Source: Pectobacterium actinidiae
Lineage (GTDB): Bacteria > Pseudomonadota > Gammaproteobacteria > Enterobacterales > Enterobacteriaceae
Direction: 5' to 3'
Assembly (NCBI RefSeq): GCF_000803315.1
Contig: NZ_JRMH01000001.1
Coordinates: 2,666,001 to 2,730,000 of the forward strand
DNA: 64,000 nt
Below, piece by piece: positions 1-11,440 of the stretch. A model generated the notes under the pieces. That model saw only the letters and a program-made list of their open reading frames with translations, was not told the DNA's origin and ran no database searches. Each line of letters begins with the position of its first letter. The stretch's first letter is position 1. The position numbers and the translations under genes were made by a program.

Positions 1-159
1 CGAATGATTGCTTAATGCGGTAAAAATCCAATATCGTACAAGATTAGCATTCTTTATCATGAAGATAATGAAATGGCGTTTTAATAAAAGTATTATCGAA
101 ATGCAATTTTTGACGAGGTTAATGTGTTCGAGCTGTCGGCAATATCACAAGGGGGTTAT

Positions 160-981
160 GTGGAAAGAAGCGTATTTTATGTCTCGGACGGTACAGCCAT
201 TACGGCAGAAGTACTGGGTCATGCGGTGTTATCCCAGTTCCCCGTGAATACGGTTAGCTATACCTTACCTTTCGTGGAAAGTGAAGCTCGCGCCAAAGCC
301 GTGTGTGAGCAAATCAATACGCTCTATCGGCAAACCGGTGTGCGCCCGCTGGTGTTTTACTCCATCGTCACACCAACCGTGCGTAACATTATTACCAGCA
401 GCGACGGATTTTGCCAGGACATCGTACAGGCGCTGGTTGCCCCTTTGCAGGAAGAATTGAACACGCCGCCGACGCCGATTGCCAACCGTACTCACGGTTT
501 GACGGCCAATAACCTTAGCAAATACGACGCCCGTATCGCCGCTATCGATTATACGCTGGCGCACGATGACGGTATTTCGCTACGCAATCTCGATCAGGCA
601 CAGGTGATTCTGCTGGGTGTGTCACGCTGCGGTAAAACGCCGACCAGCCTGTATCTGGCGATGCAATTCGGCATTCGCGCCGCCAACTATCCTTTTATTG
701 CCGATGATATGGACAATCTGCGCCTGCCCGACGCGTTGAAGCCTTTCCAACACAAACTGTTCGGGCTCACGATTGATGCCGAGCGGCTGGCGGCCATTCG
801 GGAAGAACGCCGGGGCAACAGCCGCTATGCTTCGTTGCGCCAGTGCCGTATGGAGCTCAGCGAAGTCGAGGCGCTATTTCGCAAACATCAGATTAAATAT
901 CTCAATACCACCAATTATTCTGTTGAGGAAATCTCCGCCAAAATCATCGACATTCTCGGCATGAGCCGAAGAATGTACTAG
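160..981 (+). CDS. ppsR: PEP synthase regulatory protein (bifunctional kinase/pyrophosphorylase)
   Basis: DUF299-family protein of 273 aa that inactivates PEP synthase by ADP-dependent phosphorylation and reactivates it by Pi-dependent phosphorolysis, setting pyruvate-to-PEP flux. The N-terminus ([15 protein letters not shown]) and the P-loop-like [11 protein letters not shown] at residues 153-163 are family signatures, and the C-terminus SRRMY is the usual end. I chose the GTG at 160 because AAGGGGG lies just upstream and the protein then matches family length; an in-frame GTG at 124 would add 12 unconserved residues. aroH follows, as in other enterobacteria. The stop codon lies inside a palindrome that is probably part of the aroH operator. 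Function is inferred from the family and is secure. Confidence 0.95.
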   Translation: MERSVFYVSDGTAITAEVLGHAVLSQFPVNTVSYTLPFVESEARAKAVCEQINTLYRQTGVRPLVFYSIVTPTVRNIITSSDGFCQDIVQALVAPLQEELNTPPTPIANRTHGLTANNLSKYDARIAAIDYTLAHDDGISLRNLDQAQVILLGVSRCGKTPTSLYLAMQFGIRAANYPFIADDMDNLRLPDALKPFQHKLFGLTIDAERLAAIREERRGNSRYASLRQCRMELSEVEALFRKHQIKYLNTTNYSVEEISAKIIDILGMSRRMY

Positions 982-986
982 TACAT
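973..986. promoter_or_regulatory. Candidate TrpR operator for aroH (contracted form)
   Basis: ATGTACTAGTACAT is a perfect 14-bp palindrome overlapping the ppsR stop codon, about 190 bp upstream of aroH. TrpR operators contain CTAG half-sites, and E. coli aroH (recalled, not searched) has two CTAG motifs at this place flanked by near-identical bases. Here only one CTAG core remains. Binding by TrpR is an inference from position and motif. Confidence 0.5.
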
Positions 987-1173
987 GATAGATTTTTTAC
1001 CCTGATGCGGTTGTAATGTGCGCCATTTCGTTTATTGTGTGCACCATCACTTCCCGGCATTTCGCCGCTGCGAAGCAACCCTTTTAGTCGGAAACATTGT
1101 CTGAAAACACCGCGATGTCTATGCATTTCCAGCGATGACAGGTTTTCGGCTTGACCGTATTCAGAGACAAAAC

Positions 1174-2226
1174 ATGCAACAAACAGATGAACTGCGGAGC
1201 GCGCGCATCGAGAGTCTGGTTACGCCTCAAACGCTACTTGCCAGACTCCCGATTACCCCCACCATTGCCGAAAATGTCACCTCGTCACGCAAAAAAATTG
1301 AAGCCATTCTAACCGGTCAAGATCCCCGTTTACTCGTCGTGGTTGGCCCGTGTTCCATCCATGACACCGATAGTGCGCTAGATTATGCACGCCGTCTGGC
1401 TGCGCTACGCACGAAGTATCAGGACAGGTTGGAAATCGTCATGCGTACCTATTTTGAGAAACCGCGTACGGTGGTGGGCTGGAAGGGGCTGATTTCCGAT
1501 CCCGCGCTCAATGGAACCTTCCAGGTGAACGACGGGCTGGAAATTGCACGCCGCCTGCTGCTGGACATTAATCAGCTTGGCTTGCCGACCGCGACGGAAT
1601 TCCTCGATATGGTCACAGGTCAATATATCGCCGACCTGATTAGCTGGGGCGCGATTGGCGCAAGAACGACCGAAAGCCAGATCCACCGGGAAATGGCCTC
1701 GGCGCTGTCCTGCCCTGTTGGCTTCAAGAATGGGACGGACGGTAATACGCGCATCGCCGTCGATGCGATTCGTGCCGCGCGCGCCCAGCACATGTTCCTC
1801 TCGCCGGATAAGCAGGGCTTCATGTCAGTCTACAAAACACAAGGCAACCCGTTTGGCCACATTATTATGCGCGGCGGGAAAAAACCGAACTACCACGCGC
1901 AAGATATCGCCGCCGCCTGCGCTCACCTGCGTGAATTCTCGTTACCCGAACATCTGGTGATCGATTTTAGTCATGCCAACTGTCAGAAACAGCATCGCCG
2001 TCAGCTCGATGTTGCCGATGACATCTGCCAACAAATTTGCGCTGGTTCACGCGCCATCGCGGGCATCATGGCGGAAAGTTTCTTAATCGAAGGCAACCAG
2101 CCGGCGATCAATCCTCTGGCATTGACGTATGGGCAATCCATCACCGATCCTTGCCTGAGCTGGCAGGATACCGAAACGCTGCTGGCACGTCTGGCGGACG
2201 CCGTCGACAGCCGATTTCAGGCTTAA
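1174..2226 (+). CDS. aroH: 3-deoxy-7-phosphoheptulonate synthase, Trp-sensitive type
   Basis: Class I DAHP synthase of 350 aa, catalysing PEP + erythrose 4-phosphate to DAHP, the first step of the shikimate pathway. Motifs include VVGPCSIHD near the N-terminus, the ISDP and GARTTESQ blocks, KNGTDGN, and the IMRGGKKPNYH substrate/metal region; DFSHANCQKQ carries a metal ligand. The start was placed at the ATG giving MQQTDELRSARIESLV, which aligns with E. coli AroH; an upstream ATG at 1135 adds 13 unconserved residues. The Trp-sensitive assignment rests on overall similarity, the position after ppsR and the TrpR-like palindrome upstream. Confidence 0.95.
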   Translation: MQQTDELRSARIESLVTPQTLLARLPITPTIAENVTSSRKKIEAILTGQDPRLLVVVGPCSIHDTDSALDYARRLAALRTKYQDRLEIVMRTYFEKPRTVVGWKGLISDPALNGTFQVNDGLEIARRLLLDINQLGLPTATEFLDMVTGQYIADLISWGAIGARTTESQIHREMASALSCPVGFKNGTDGNTRIAVDAIRAARAQHMFLSPDKQGFMSVYKTQGNPFGHIIMRGGKKPNYHAQDIAAACAHLREFSLPEHLVIDFSHANCQKQHRRQLDVADDICQQICAGSRAIAGIMAESFLIEGNQPAINPLALTYGQSITDPCLSWQDTETLLARLADAVDSRFQA

Positions 2227-2593
2227 TCCCCTCCCCCCTGTAGTTCATCGCCACAGGGGGAGAGAGAGTATGTCATTTCTTCTCATCGCTTCGCGGTGCA
2301 ATAGCATTTCCTCCCTCTTTTAGCCGATGAATAATAGGGTGATATTAGTTTTCACGCTTATTTTTTTACAGAAAAGAACATGTAGACGTAGTATTTCCCT
2401 GGCAACTATAAGTTGACCATATACAAGCATGGAGTAAAGTCATTAATAGAATCCAGAATAGGATTCATTATTTACATTTATTTGCCCATGCTCGACAGGG
2501 GTAGTCTTATTTCTGTACAACGGCCTACTGGTGATATGGCATGGCTGTTTTCATTCAGCCAAATTACAATATTAAATACGTGATTTAATTACT
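2227..2593 (+). promoter_or_regulatory. AT-rich leader/promoter region of the sucrose isomerase gene
   Basis: A 367-bp gap between aroH and the isomerase gene. Beyond the aroH hairpin it is AT-rich. A possible sigma70 promoter is TTGACC (2413-2418), 16 bp, TAAAGT (2435-2440). Just downstream is a perfect inverted repeat, GAATCC (2449-2454) and GGATTC (2461-2466) separated by 6 bp, a possible operator. No good Shine-Dalgarno is visible before the 2594 ATG. All regulatory calls here are weak pattern matches. Confidence 0.35.
2234..2260 (+). terminator. Putative aroH terminator hairpin
   Basis: CCCCCTGT (2234-2241) pairs with ACAGGGGG (2253-2260) across an 11-nt loop, a few bases after the aroH stop. 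It is GC-rich and stable but followed by AGAGAGAG instead of a T-run, so intrinsic termination may be weak. Confidence 0.5.
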
Positions 2594-4405
2594 ATGACGA
2601 TACTTACTACTCGAATTACGCTCAGTACAATACTGGCGGCAGGATTATCATTCTCAGCCGTTAATTATGCGGCAACAAATCATAATGAGCAGGATACAAA
2701 GACGGTAATAGCCGTCAATGATGGCGTTTCTGCGCATCCCGTGTGGTGGAAAGAAGCTGTGTTCTATCAGGTTTATCCACGTTCATTTAAAGACAGTAAC
2801 GGTGATGGGATTGGTGATCTTAAAGGCCTGACCGAAAAGCTCGATTATTTAAAAACACTCGGTATTAATGCCATCTGGATTAACCCCCATTATGATTCAC
2901 CGAATACCGATAACGGATACGATATTCGTGATTATCGAAAGATAATGAAAGAATATGGCACAATGGATGACTTCGACAACCTCATTGCAGAAATGAAAAA
3001 GCGTGATATGCGACTAATGATAGATGTTGTCGTTAATCACACCAGCAATGAACACAAATGGTTTGTTGAAAGTAAGAAATCAAAAGATAATCCTTATCGC
3101 GACTATTACATTTGGCGCGATGGTAAAGATGGCACACCGCCTAATAATTACCCCTCCTTCTTCGGCGGTTCCGCCTGGCAGAAAGATAACGTAACACAGC
3201 AATATTATTTACACTATTTTGGCGTACAGCAGCCCGATCTGAATTGGGATAATCCCAAAGTACGTGAAGAAGTGTACGATATGCTGCGTTTCTGGATTGA
3301 TAAAGGCGTTTCCGGGCTACGTATGGATACCGTAGCAACCTTCTCTAAGAATCCGGCATTTCCCGATCTCACGCCAGAACAATTGAAAAACTTCGCTTAT
3401 ACCTACACACAAGGTCCAAATCTGCACCGTTACATTCAGGAAATGCACCAGAAGGTGCTGGCAAAATACGACGTCGTTTCCGCAGGTGAAATTTTCGGTG
3501 TACCGCTTGAAGAAGCGGCCCCGTTTATCGATCAACGTCGTAAAGAGCTCGATATGGCCTTCTCATTCGATCTTATCCGTCTCGATCGCGCCGTAGAAGA
3601 AAGATGGCGACGGAATGATTGGACGCTATCCCAGTTCCGTCAGATCAACAATCGACTGGTCGATATGGCCGGGCAATATGGCTGGAATACTTTCTTCCTG
3701 AGCAACCATGATAACCCGCGTGCTGTATCACACTTCGGTGACGATCGCCCTGAGTGGCGTATCCGTTCTGCTAAAGCGTTGGCAACCCTAGCGTTAACAC
3801 AGCGAGCGACCCCGTTTATTTATCAAGGGGACGAATTGGGCATGACCAACTATCCGTTTACCTCCTTGTCTGAATTTGATGACATTGAAGTTAAAGGTTT
3901 CTGGCAGGACTTTGTAGAGACCGGAAAAGTGAAACCTGATGTCTTTTTGGAAAACGTGAAACAAACGAGTCGCGATAACAGCCGAACCCCATTCCAATGG
4001 AGCAATGCGGAACAGGCGGGCTTTACTACAGGTACGCCCTGGTTCCGTATTAACCCCAACTACAAGAACATCAATGCAGAGGATCAAACGCAAAACCCAG
4101 ATTCCATCTTCCATTTCTACCGTCAGCTGATCGCACTGCGTCACGCCACGCCGGCGTTCACCTACGGAGCCTATCAGGATCTCGATCCGAATAATAACGA
4201 GGTACTTGCTTATACTCGTGAACTCAACCAGCAACGTTATCTGGTTGTGGTGAACTTTAAAGAGAAACCGGTGCATTACGCGCTGCCGAAAACGCTTTCC
4301 ATCAAGCAAACACTGTTGGAAAGTGGGCAGAAAGATAAGGTAGCACCGAATGCAACCTCACTTGAGCTCCAGCCGTGGCAGTCAGGTATTTATCAGTTGA
4401 ACTGA
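2594..4405 (+). CDS. palI: Sucrose isomerase (isomaltulose/trehalulose synthase), GH13, exported
   Basis: 603-aa GH13 enzyme with an N-terminal signal peptide (about 26 aa, hydrophobic LSTILAAGLSFSAV, likely cut after NYA), so probably periplasmic. The catalytic barrel starts at WWKEAVFYQVYPRSFKD. Nucleophile D245 (GLRMDT), acid/base E299 (AGEIFG) and D373 (NHDNPR) are all present. The block NHDNPRAVSHFGDDRP, the stretch DDIEVKGFWQD and the RLDRx motif (329-333) are hallmarks of sucrose isomerases rather than ordinary oligo-1,6-glucosidases. The specificity motif reads RLDRA; the Klebsiella/Erwinia isomaltulose synthases, as I recall, have RLDRD. The residue before NHD is Ser, where known enzymes have Asp or Gly. 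The sugar PTS and GH4 enzyme nearby support a sucrose-isomer pathway. A sucrose hydrolase or trehalose synthase-like activity is the main alternative. Base composition is more AT-rich than aroH. Confidence 0.85.
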   Translation: MTILTTRITLSTILAAGLSFSAVNYAATNHNEQDTKTVIAVNDGVSAHPVWWKEAVFYQVYPRSFKDSNGDGIGDLKGLTEKLDYLKTLGINAIWINPHYDSPNTDNGYDIRDYRKIMKEYGTMDDFDNLIAEMKKRDMRLMIDVVVNHTSNEHKWFVESKKSKDNPYRDYYIWRDGKDGTPPNNYPSFFGGSAWQKDNVTQQYYLHYFGVQQPDLNWDNPKVREEVYDMLRFWIDKGVSGLRMDTVATFSKNPAFPDLTPEQLKNFAYTYTQGPNLHRYIQEMHQKVLAKYDVVSAGEIFGVPLEEAAPFIDQRRKELDMAFSFDLIRLDRAVEERWRRNDWTLSQFRQINNRLVDMAGQYGWNTFFLSNHDNPRAVSHFGDDRPEWRIRSAKALATLALTQRATPFIYQGDELGMTNYPFTSLSEFDDIEVKGFWQDFVETGKVKPDVFLENVKQTSRDNSRTPFQWSNAEQAGFTTGTPWFRINPNYKNINAEDQTQNPDSIFHFYRQLIALRHATPAFTYGAYQDLDPNNNEVLAYTRELNQQRYLVVVNFKEKPVHYALPKTLSIKQTLLESGQKDKVAPNATSLELQPWQSGIYQLN

Positions 4406-4410
4406 CACAA

Positions 4411-4441
4411 CGTCCGCTCGTCGTATCCCGATGAGCGGACG
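4411..4441. terminator. Bidirectional terminator between convergent isomerase and GntR genes
   Basis: CGTCCGCTC (4411-4419) pairs perfectly with GAGCGGACG (4433-4441) around a 13-nt loop. It lies between the isomerase stop and the GntR gene stop, so it can serve both strands. Flanking T-runs are poor. Confidence 0.65.
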
Positions 4442-4444
4442 AAT

Positions 4445-5191
4445 TTACAGCGAAAGCTTATTACGCTGCATATAAAAGCTAACCTGATAATCATGTACGT
4501 TATAAATCATAATCGAAAAGTCGAGATACGCGCCTTCAACCGACTGCGAAAGAGAGGTCATTTGTAGCAACGGCGCGCCCTCGCTCACGCTCAATAAACG
4601 TGCCACCGACACATCAGCCAAAATCGGCGAGAAAACCTCGTAGCAACCGGCAATCTCAATATGTTTTTCGTCCTCGATATAAGCGAATTTCGATCCCTGC
4701 AAATGCTTTACCGACAGCTCAGGAAAGAGAGCAACCGGTAAATAGCTGTCTTCCAACATACAAGATTTACCGTCCACGTAGCGAATACGCCGCGCAAAGT
4801 AGATCTTTTCATCTGTCCGAAGCCGCAACTGTCGGGCAATCGCTGGCGGCGCGGGGATAATACGAAAATCCACGACGTCATTCGTCGTCGTACGACCAAT
4901 CAAACGCATATGTTCGGCAAAACTGTTCAGCGCGTGACTCTCATGCTGGACATCTTTTTGCAGAATATAGGTTCCACTCCCGTGGCGACGATCCAGTAGC
5001 CCTTCAGCCACCAGCAACTCTAGTGCTTTACGCACGGTCATCCGCGAAACGGAGAATTCTTTCGCCAGATGTTTCTCCGCTGGCAACACCTCACCCACGC
5101 GAAATTCTGCGGAATTAATGCGTGAACGAATCTGTTCGGCAATAAATTTATAGATCACTTTTAGACCTCCCTTTCCTCTTTCCGATGCCAT
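4445..5191 (-). CDS. GntR-family (HutC/UTRA) transcriptional regulator of the sugar locus
   Basis: 248-aa repressor with an N-terminal winged helix-turn-helix (residues about 10-75; LPAEKHLAKEFSVSRMTVRKALELL, then GLLDRRHGSGTYI) and a C-terminal UTRA effector domain (about 95-240, with FARRIRYVDG and LEDSYLP). UTRA domains usually bind sugar phosphates, which fits a sensor for a phosphorylated disaccharide made by the neighbouring PTS. The ATG at 5191 has AGGTGA seven bases upstream; an in-frame GTG at 5200 is less likely. It is convergent with the isomerase and divergent from the PTS gene, so it can control both. The specific effector is unknown; isomaltulose-6-phosphate or trehalulose-6-phosphate is my guess. 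Confidence 0.88.
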   Translation of the reverse strand: MASERGKGGLKVIYKFIAEQIRSRINSAEFRVGEVLPAEKHLAKEFSVSRMTVRKALELLVAEGLLDRRHGSGTYILQKDVQHESHALNSFAEHMRLIGRTTTNDVVDFRIIPAPPAIARQLRLRTDEKIYFARRIRYVDGKSCMLEDSYLPVALFPELSVKHLQGSKFAYIEDEKHIEIAGCYEVFSPILADVSVARLLSVSEGAPLLQMTSLSQSVEGAYLDFSIMIYNVHDYQVSFYMQRNKLSL

Positions 5192-5404
5192 AATATTCAC
5201 CTGACATCCTTAATTTTTACTTCCTAATCATAGTATTACGTTTCTTTTACCGCCAACGCTCTCCTGTACAGAATAAACAGGTCTGCAAGACGGCCAAAAG
5301 CTATACCTCTTCCCGCGCGCCAACTTGTTGATTGAGTTCACAAATCATCGATACATGCTCTGTTCGTGTAAGCCAACCTGCTTATTCTCACTACAGAACG
5401 CGTT

Positions 5405-5412
5405 ATCTAGAC
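5405..5412. promoter_or_regulatory. Candidate GntR operator upstream of the PTS gene
   Basis: ATCTAGAC, one base off the palindromic GTCTAGAC form of the HutC-type GntR box (GTnTAnAC). It lies 44 bp before the PTS start in the 264-bp GntR/PTS divergent region, which also contains the GTCTGCAAGAC motif at about 5281-5291. Binding is inferred. Confidence 0.4.
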
Positions 5413-5455
5413 CAAAAAAAATTTCCCTACAAACATAAAAATGAAGGACACCATT

Positions 5456-8370
<2,915 letters not shown>

Positions 8371-8385
8371 CCGTAAATGACTTCC

Positions 8386-8408
8386 GCCCCTTCTTATCGC
8401 GAAGGGGC
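8386..8408 (+). terminator. Terminator of the PTS/GH4 operon
   Basis: GCCCCTTC (8386-8393) pairs perfectly with GAAGGGGC (8401-8408), loop 7 nt, followed by the pyrimidine-rich TTCCTCCT. Confidence 0.75.
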
Positions 8409-8514
8409 TTCCTCCTGCTACTTTCTCGTTATTTCGCGACACATAAACTCCTCTCCCAATTTCCCTTATTCCACTTATTAAGAAAACTTCACTTGAGGTT
8501 GCGTTTTTGTTACA

Positions 8515-8543
8515 TGAAAATGATTCTCATTCATTGCTATAAT
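8515..8543 (+). promoter_or_regulatory. Fur box and -10 element of the hmuSTUV operon
   Basis: TGAAAATGATTCTCA (8515-8529) matches the 7-1-7 Fur consensus TGATAATnATTATCA at 12 of 14 fixed positions. A perfect TATAAT lies at 8538-8543, so the Fur site covers the -35 region, an arrangement expected for iron repression. The start codon of hmuS is 31 bases further on. Confidence 0.8.
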
Positions 8544-8574
8544 CAATACGACAACGATTAAGGGAACGAACGAG

Positions 8575-9624
8575 ATGCAGACGTCCATTTACCAACAATA
8601 CCTCCAGGCTAAAGTAGAACATCCGCGCAAATACGCACGCGATCTGGCTGCGCTACTCGGCATCAGCGAAGCGGAACTCACACATGCCCGCGTCGGACAC
8701 GATGCACAGCGTTTACAGGGTGATGCCAAAGTCTGGCTCAGTGCACTGGAGCAGGTTGGTAATACCAAGTCGATCACGCGCAACGAATACGCCGTGCATG
8801 AGCATACCGGTTACTATCAAAACCAGACGCTGGATGGGCATGCCGGCCTTATCCTCAACCCACGCGAGTTGGATCTGCGTTTGTTCCTTTCTCAATGGGC
8901 TTCCGCCTTTGCGCTGCGTGAAAACACCGCACGCGGTGAGCGTCAAAGCATTCAATTCTTCGATCATCAAGGCGATGCCATTCTGAAGGTCTACACCACT
9001 GACACCACCGATATGGCCGCCTGGCAGCTATTCGTTGAGAAATTTACCAGCAGCGAAAACCCTGCGTTGGCACTTCGCCCTGCTAACAGCACAGCCGCCG
9101 AGCAGGTCGTTGCCCACAATCCTCAGTTTGAAGCAGACTGGCGTGCGATGACGGATGTGCATGATTTCTTCATCCTGCTCAGACGCTATAACCTGACGCG
9201 CCAGCAGGCGTTTAACTCGGTCGCTGACGATCTGGCCTACCGTGTAGAAAACGATGCACTGTCACAGATTCTGTTTGCCGCGCGTGAAGATCAGAACGAG
9301 ATCATGGTCTTTGTCGGTAACCGTGGCTGTGTGCAAATCTTCACCGGTACGCTTGAGCGTGTAGAGCGTATGGAACAACACGCGGAATGGATTAACATCT
9401 TTAATAAAGACTTCACCCTGCATTTGATCGAAGGCGCGATTGCTGAAAGTTGGATCACGCGTAAACCGACGGTCGACGGTATTGTGACCAGCCTCGAACT
9501 CTATGCCGCAGACGGCTCTCAAATTGCACAACTCTTTGGGCAACGTACCGAAGGCACGCCGGAACAACAGCAGTGGCGCGACCAGATCAATGCCCTGAAA
9601 CCGCTTAAGGATCTCGCCGCATGA
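8575..9624 (+). CDS. hmuS: Haem-degrading/haem-trafficking protein HmuS
   Basis: 349-aa cytoplasmic HemS/ChuS/HmuS-family protein with the usual duplicated HemS domain. It binds haem delivered by the HmuTUV transporter and either degrades it to release iron or hands it on. The proximal haem ligand of the family is present as H196 (TDVHDFF), at the same number as in Yersinia HemS. It is the first gene of a Fur-boxed operon and overlaps hmuT by 4 bp (ATGA). In many bacteria a TonB-dependent receptor gene hmuR precedes hmuS; here there is none. Confidence 0.95.
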   Translation: MQTSIYQQYLQAKVEHPRKYARDLAALLGISEAELTHARVGHDAQRLQGDAKVWLSALEQVGNTKSITRNEYAVHEHTGYYQNQTLDGHAGLILNPRELDLRLFLSQWASAFALRENTARGERQSIQFFDHQGDAILKVYTTDTTDMAAWQLFVEKFTSSENPALALRPANSTAAEQVVAHNPQFEADWRAMTDVHDFFILLRRYNLTRQQAFNSVADDLAYRVENDALSQILFAAREDQNEIMVFVGNRGCVQIFTGTLERVERMEQHAEWINIFNKDFTLHLIEGAIAESWITRKPTVDGIVTSLELYAADGSQIAQLFGQRTEGTPEQQQWRDQINALKPLKDLAA

Positions 9625-10439
9625 AAAACTGGCTATTCCCCCTGCTATTGACACTCCCACTGGGGGTGTCTGCTGCCGAACGTATCGTTTCTATCGGTGG
9701 TGACGTCACGGAAATCATCTATGCGCTAGGTGCAGAGAAAGATCTGGTTGCGCGCGATAGCACCAGCCTGCACCCGGAAGTCGTGAAAAAACTGCCTGAT
9801 GTGGGCTACATGCGTCACCTCAATACCGAAGGTATTCTGGCGATGAAACCATCGCTGGTGGTTGCCAGCGACCTGTCTCAGCCGTCGCTCACCTTGCAGC
9901 AGGTGGCGGACAGCGGTACTAAAGTGATTCACGTCCCTGCACAACCGTCTTTGGACGTGGTGCCGCAGAAAATCGGCGTCATCGCACAGGCGTTGGGCAA
10001 AGACACCGAAGGTAAAACGTTGACGGAAACCTATCAACAGCAGTTGGCGGCAGTTAAAACAACGCCATTACCCGTCAAGACGTTATTTATTCTCAACCAC
10101 GGCGGTATGAGTGCGATGGGGGCAGGTAAAAATACGCCGCCAGACACGATCATTCGCCACGCCGGGTTACAGAATGCTATGCAGAATGTTGAACGTTACC
10201 AGCAACTGTCTCAGGAAGGTGTGATTGCCAGTGCACCAGATCTGATTCTGATCTCCAGTCAGGGTCTGAAGACATTGGGCGGCGAAGCGCAAGTCTGGAA
10301 ATTACCAGGACTAGAACTGACTCCAGCTGGCAAGAACAAGCGTCTGTTGGTCGTCGATGATATGGCAATGCTGGGCTTTACGCTCGGAACGCCAGCGTTG
10401 ATGGCGACGCTGCGTCAGACCGCTGAAGCGATAAAATGA
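9621..10439 (+). CDS. hmuT: Haem ABC transporter, periplasmic binding protein
   Basis: 272-aa periplasmic haem-binding protein (type III/TroA-like fold). A short signal peptide (MKNWLFPLLLTLPLGVSA, cut before AERIVS) is followed by the family start RIVSIGGDVTEIIYALG. The GYMRHLNTEGILAMKPSLVVAS block carries the tyrosine expected to ligate haem. It delivers haem from the outer-membrane receptor to HmuUV. Overlaps of 4 bp with both hmuS and hmuU indicate translational coupling. Not a B12 or siderophore binder, judging by its operon. Confidence 0.95.
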   Translation: MKNWLFPLLLTLPLGVSAAERIVSIGGDVTEIIYALGAEKDLVARDSTSLHPEVVKKLPDVGYMRHLNTEGILAMKPSLVVASDLSQPSLTLQQVADSGTKVIHVPAQPSLDVVPQKIGVIAQALGKDTEGKTLTETYQQQLAAVKTTPLPVKTLFILNHGGMSAMGAGKNTPPDTIIRHAGLQNAMQNVERYQQLSQEGVIASAPDLILISSQGLKTLGGEAQVWKLPGLELTPAGKNKRLLVVDDMAMLGFTLGTPALMATLRQTAEAIK

Positions 10440-11440
10440 CGTCACGGTTTCATCCGCGCACGTGGTTAATCGCGCTGTTATTGCTCATGGCGGTACTGAT
10501 GGTGGGTGCCGCCAACATGGGTGCGTTGGCGTTGTCCCTCAAAACGCTATGGCAGACGCCTTTTGACGATCCGCTCTGGCATATTTGGCTGAACATCCGC
10601 GTTCCCCGCGTGCTGCTGGCGATCCTCGTCGGCGGCGCTCTGGCCTGTTCAGGCGCGATTATGCAAGGACTGTTTCGCAATCCTCTGGCCGATCCCAGCC
10701 TGCTTGGCATCAGCAGCGGGGCTGCGCTGTGTGTGGCACTCACTATCGTGCTGCCGCTTGGCCTTCCCCCTCTGTTGGCGCTTTACAGCCCGATGTTTGC
10801 CGCTTTCGCGGGTAGTCTGGCGATTACCGCTATCATTTTTATCCTCAGCCGCTCCGAACAGGGTGGGCTAACGCGATTACTGCTGGCGGGTATCGCGCTT
10901 AATGCGCTGTGCCTGGCGCTGATCGGCGTCTTAACCTACATCAGCACCGACCAACAATTGCGCCAGTTTTCACTCTGGGGCATGGGCAGCCTCGGACAGG
11001 CTCAGTGGCCAATGCTGTTAGTGACCAGCACGCTGGCCATTCCTGGCATGCTTGCCACACTGTACTACGCGCGTCGTCTGAATGTATTGCAGTTGGGGGA
11101 TGAAGAGGCGCATTACCTCGGTATCAACGTAAAGCGTACCAAATATGCACTACTGCTACTCAGTTCGCTGCTGGTGGGGGTCGCCGTGGCAGTCAGCGGC
11201 GTGATCGGGTTTATCGGGCTCATTATCCCGCACCTGATGCGCTTGCATGTGGGTGCCGATCATCGCTGGCTCATTCCCGGTTCCATCCTCGGTGGTGCCT
11301 GTCTGCTGTTGTTTGCCGATACGCTGGCACGGACGCTACTTGCACCGGCAGAAATGCCCGTTGGACTGTTAAGCAGCCTGATTGGCGGGCCGTATTTCTT
11401 ATGGCTGATCGTTCAGCACAAAGGACGCAGCAATGACTGA
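10436..11440 (+). CDS. hmuU: Haem ABC transporter, permease
   Basis: 334-aa FecCD-family inner-membrane permease with about ten transmembrane helices. Typical motifs are [23 protein letters not shown], the [15 protein letters not shown] loop, and [15 protein letters not shown], which contacts the ATPase. It forms the haem channel with HmuT and HmuV. The start overlaps the hmuT stop by 4 bp and its end overlaps hmuV by 8 bp. Confidence 0.95.
   Translation: MTSRFHPRTWLIALLLLMAVLMVGAANMGALALSLKTLWQTPFDDPLWHIWLNIRVPRVLLAILVGGALACSGAIMQGLFRNPLADPSLLGISSGAALCVALTIVLPLGLPPLLALYSPMFAAFAGSLAITAIIFILSRSEQGGLTRLLLAGIALNALCLALIGVLTYISTDQQLRQFSLWGMGSLGQAQWPMLLVTSTLAIPGMLATLYYARRLNVLQLGDEEAHYLGINVKRTKYALLLLSSLLVGVAVAVSGVIGFIGLIIPHLMRLHVGADHRWLIPGSILGGACLLLFADTLARTLLAPAEMPVGLLSSLIGGPYFLWLIVQHKGRSND

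Noticed and set aside
124..159. Earlier GTG start for ppsR at 124
   Set aside because: The extra 12 residues lack conservation and a strong SD (AAGGGGG) sits just before the GTG at 160.
1..159. Small ORF starting at position 8 and possible Cra site for a divergent ppsA
   Set aside because: The ORF overlaps ppsR in another frame with no SD or known family, and I could not match a Cra consensus well enough.
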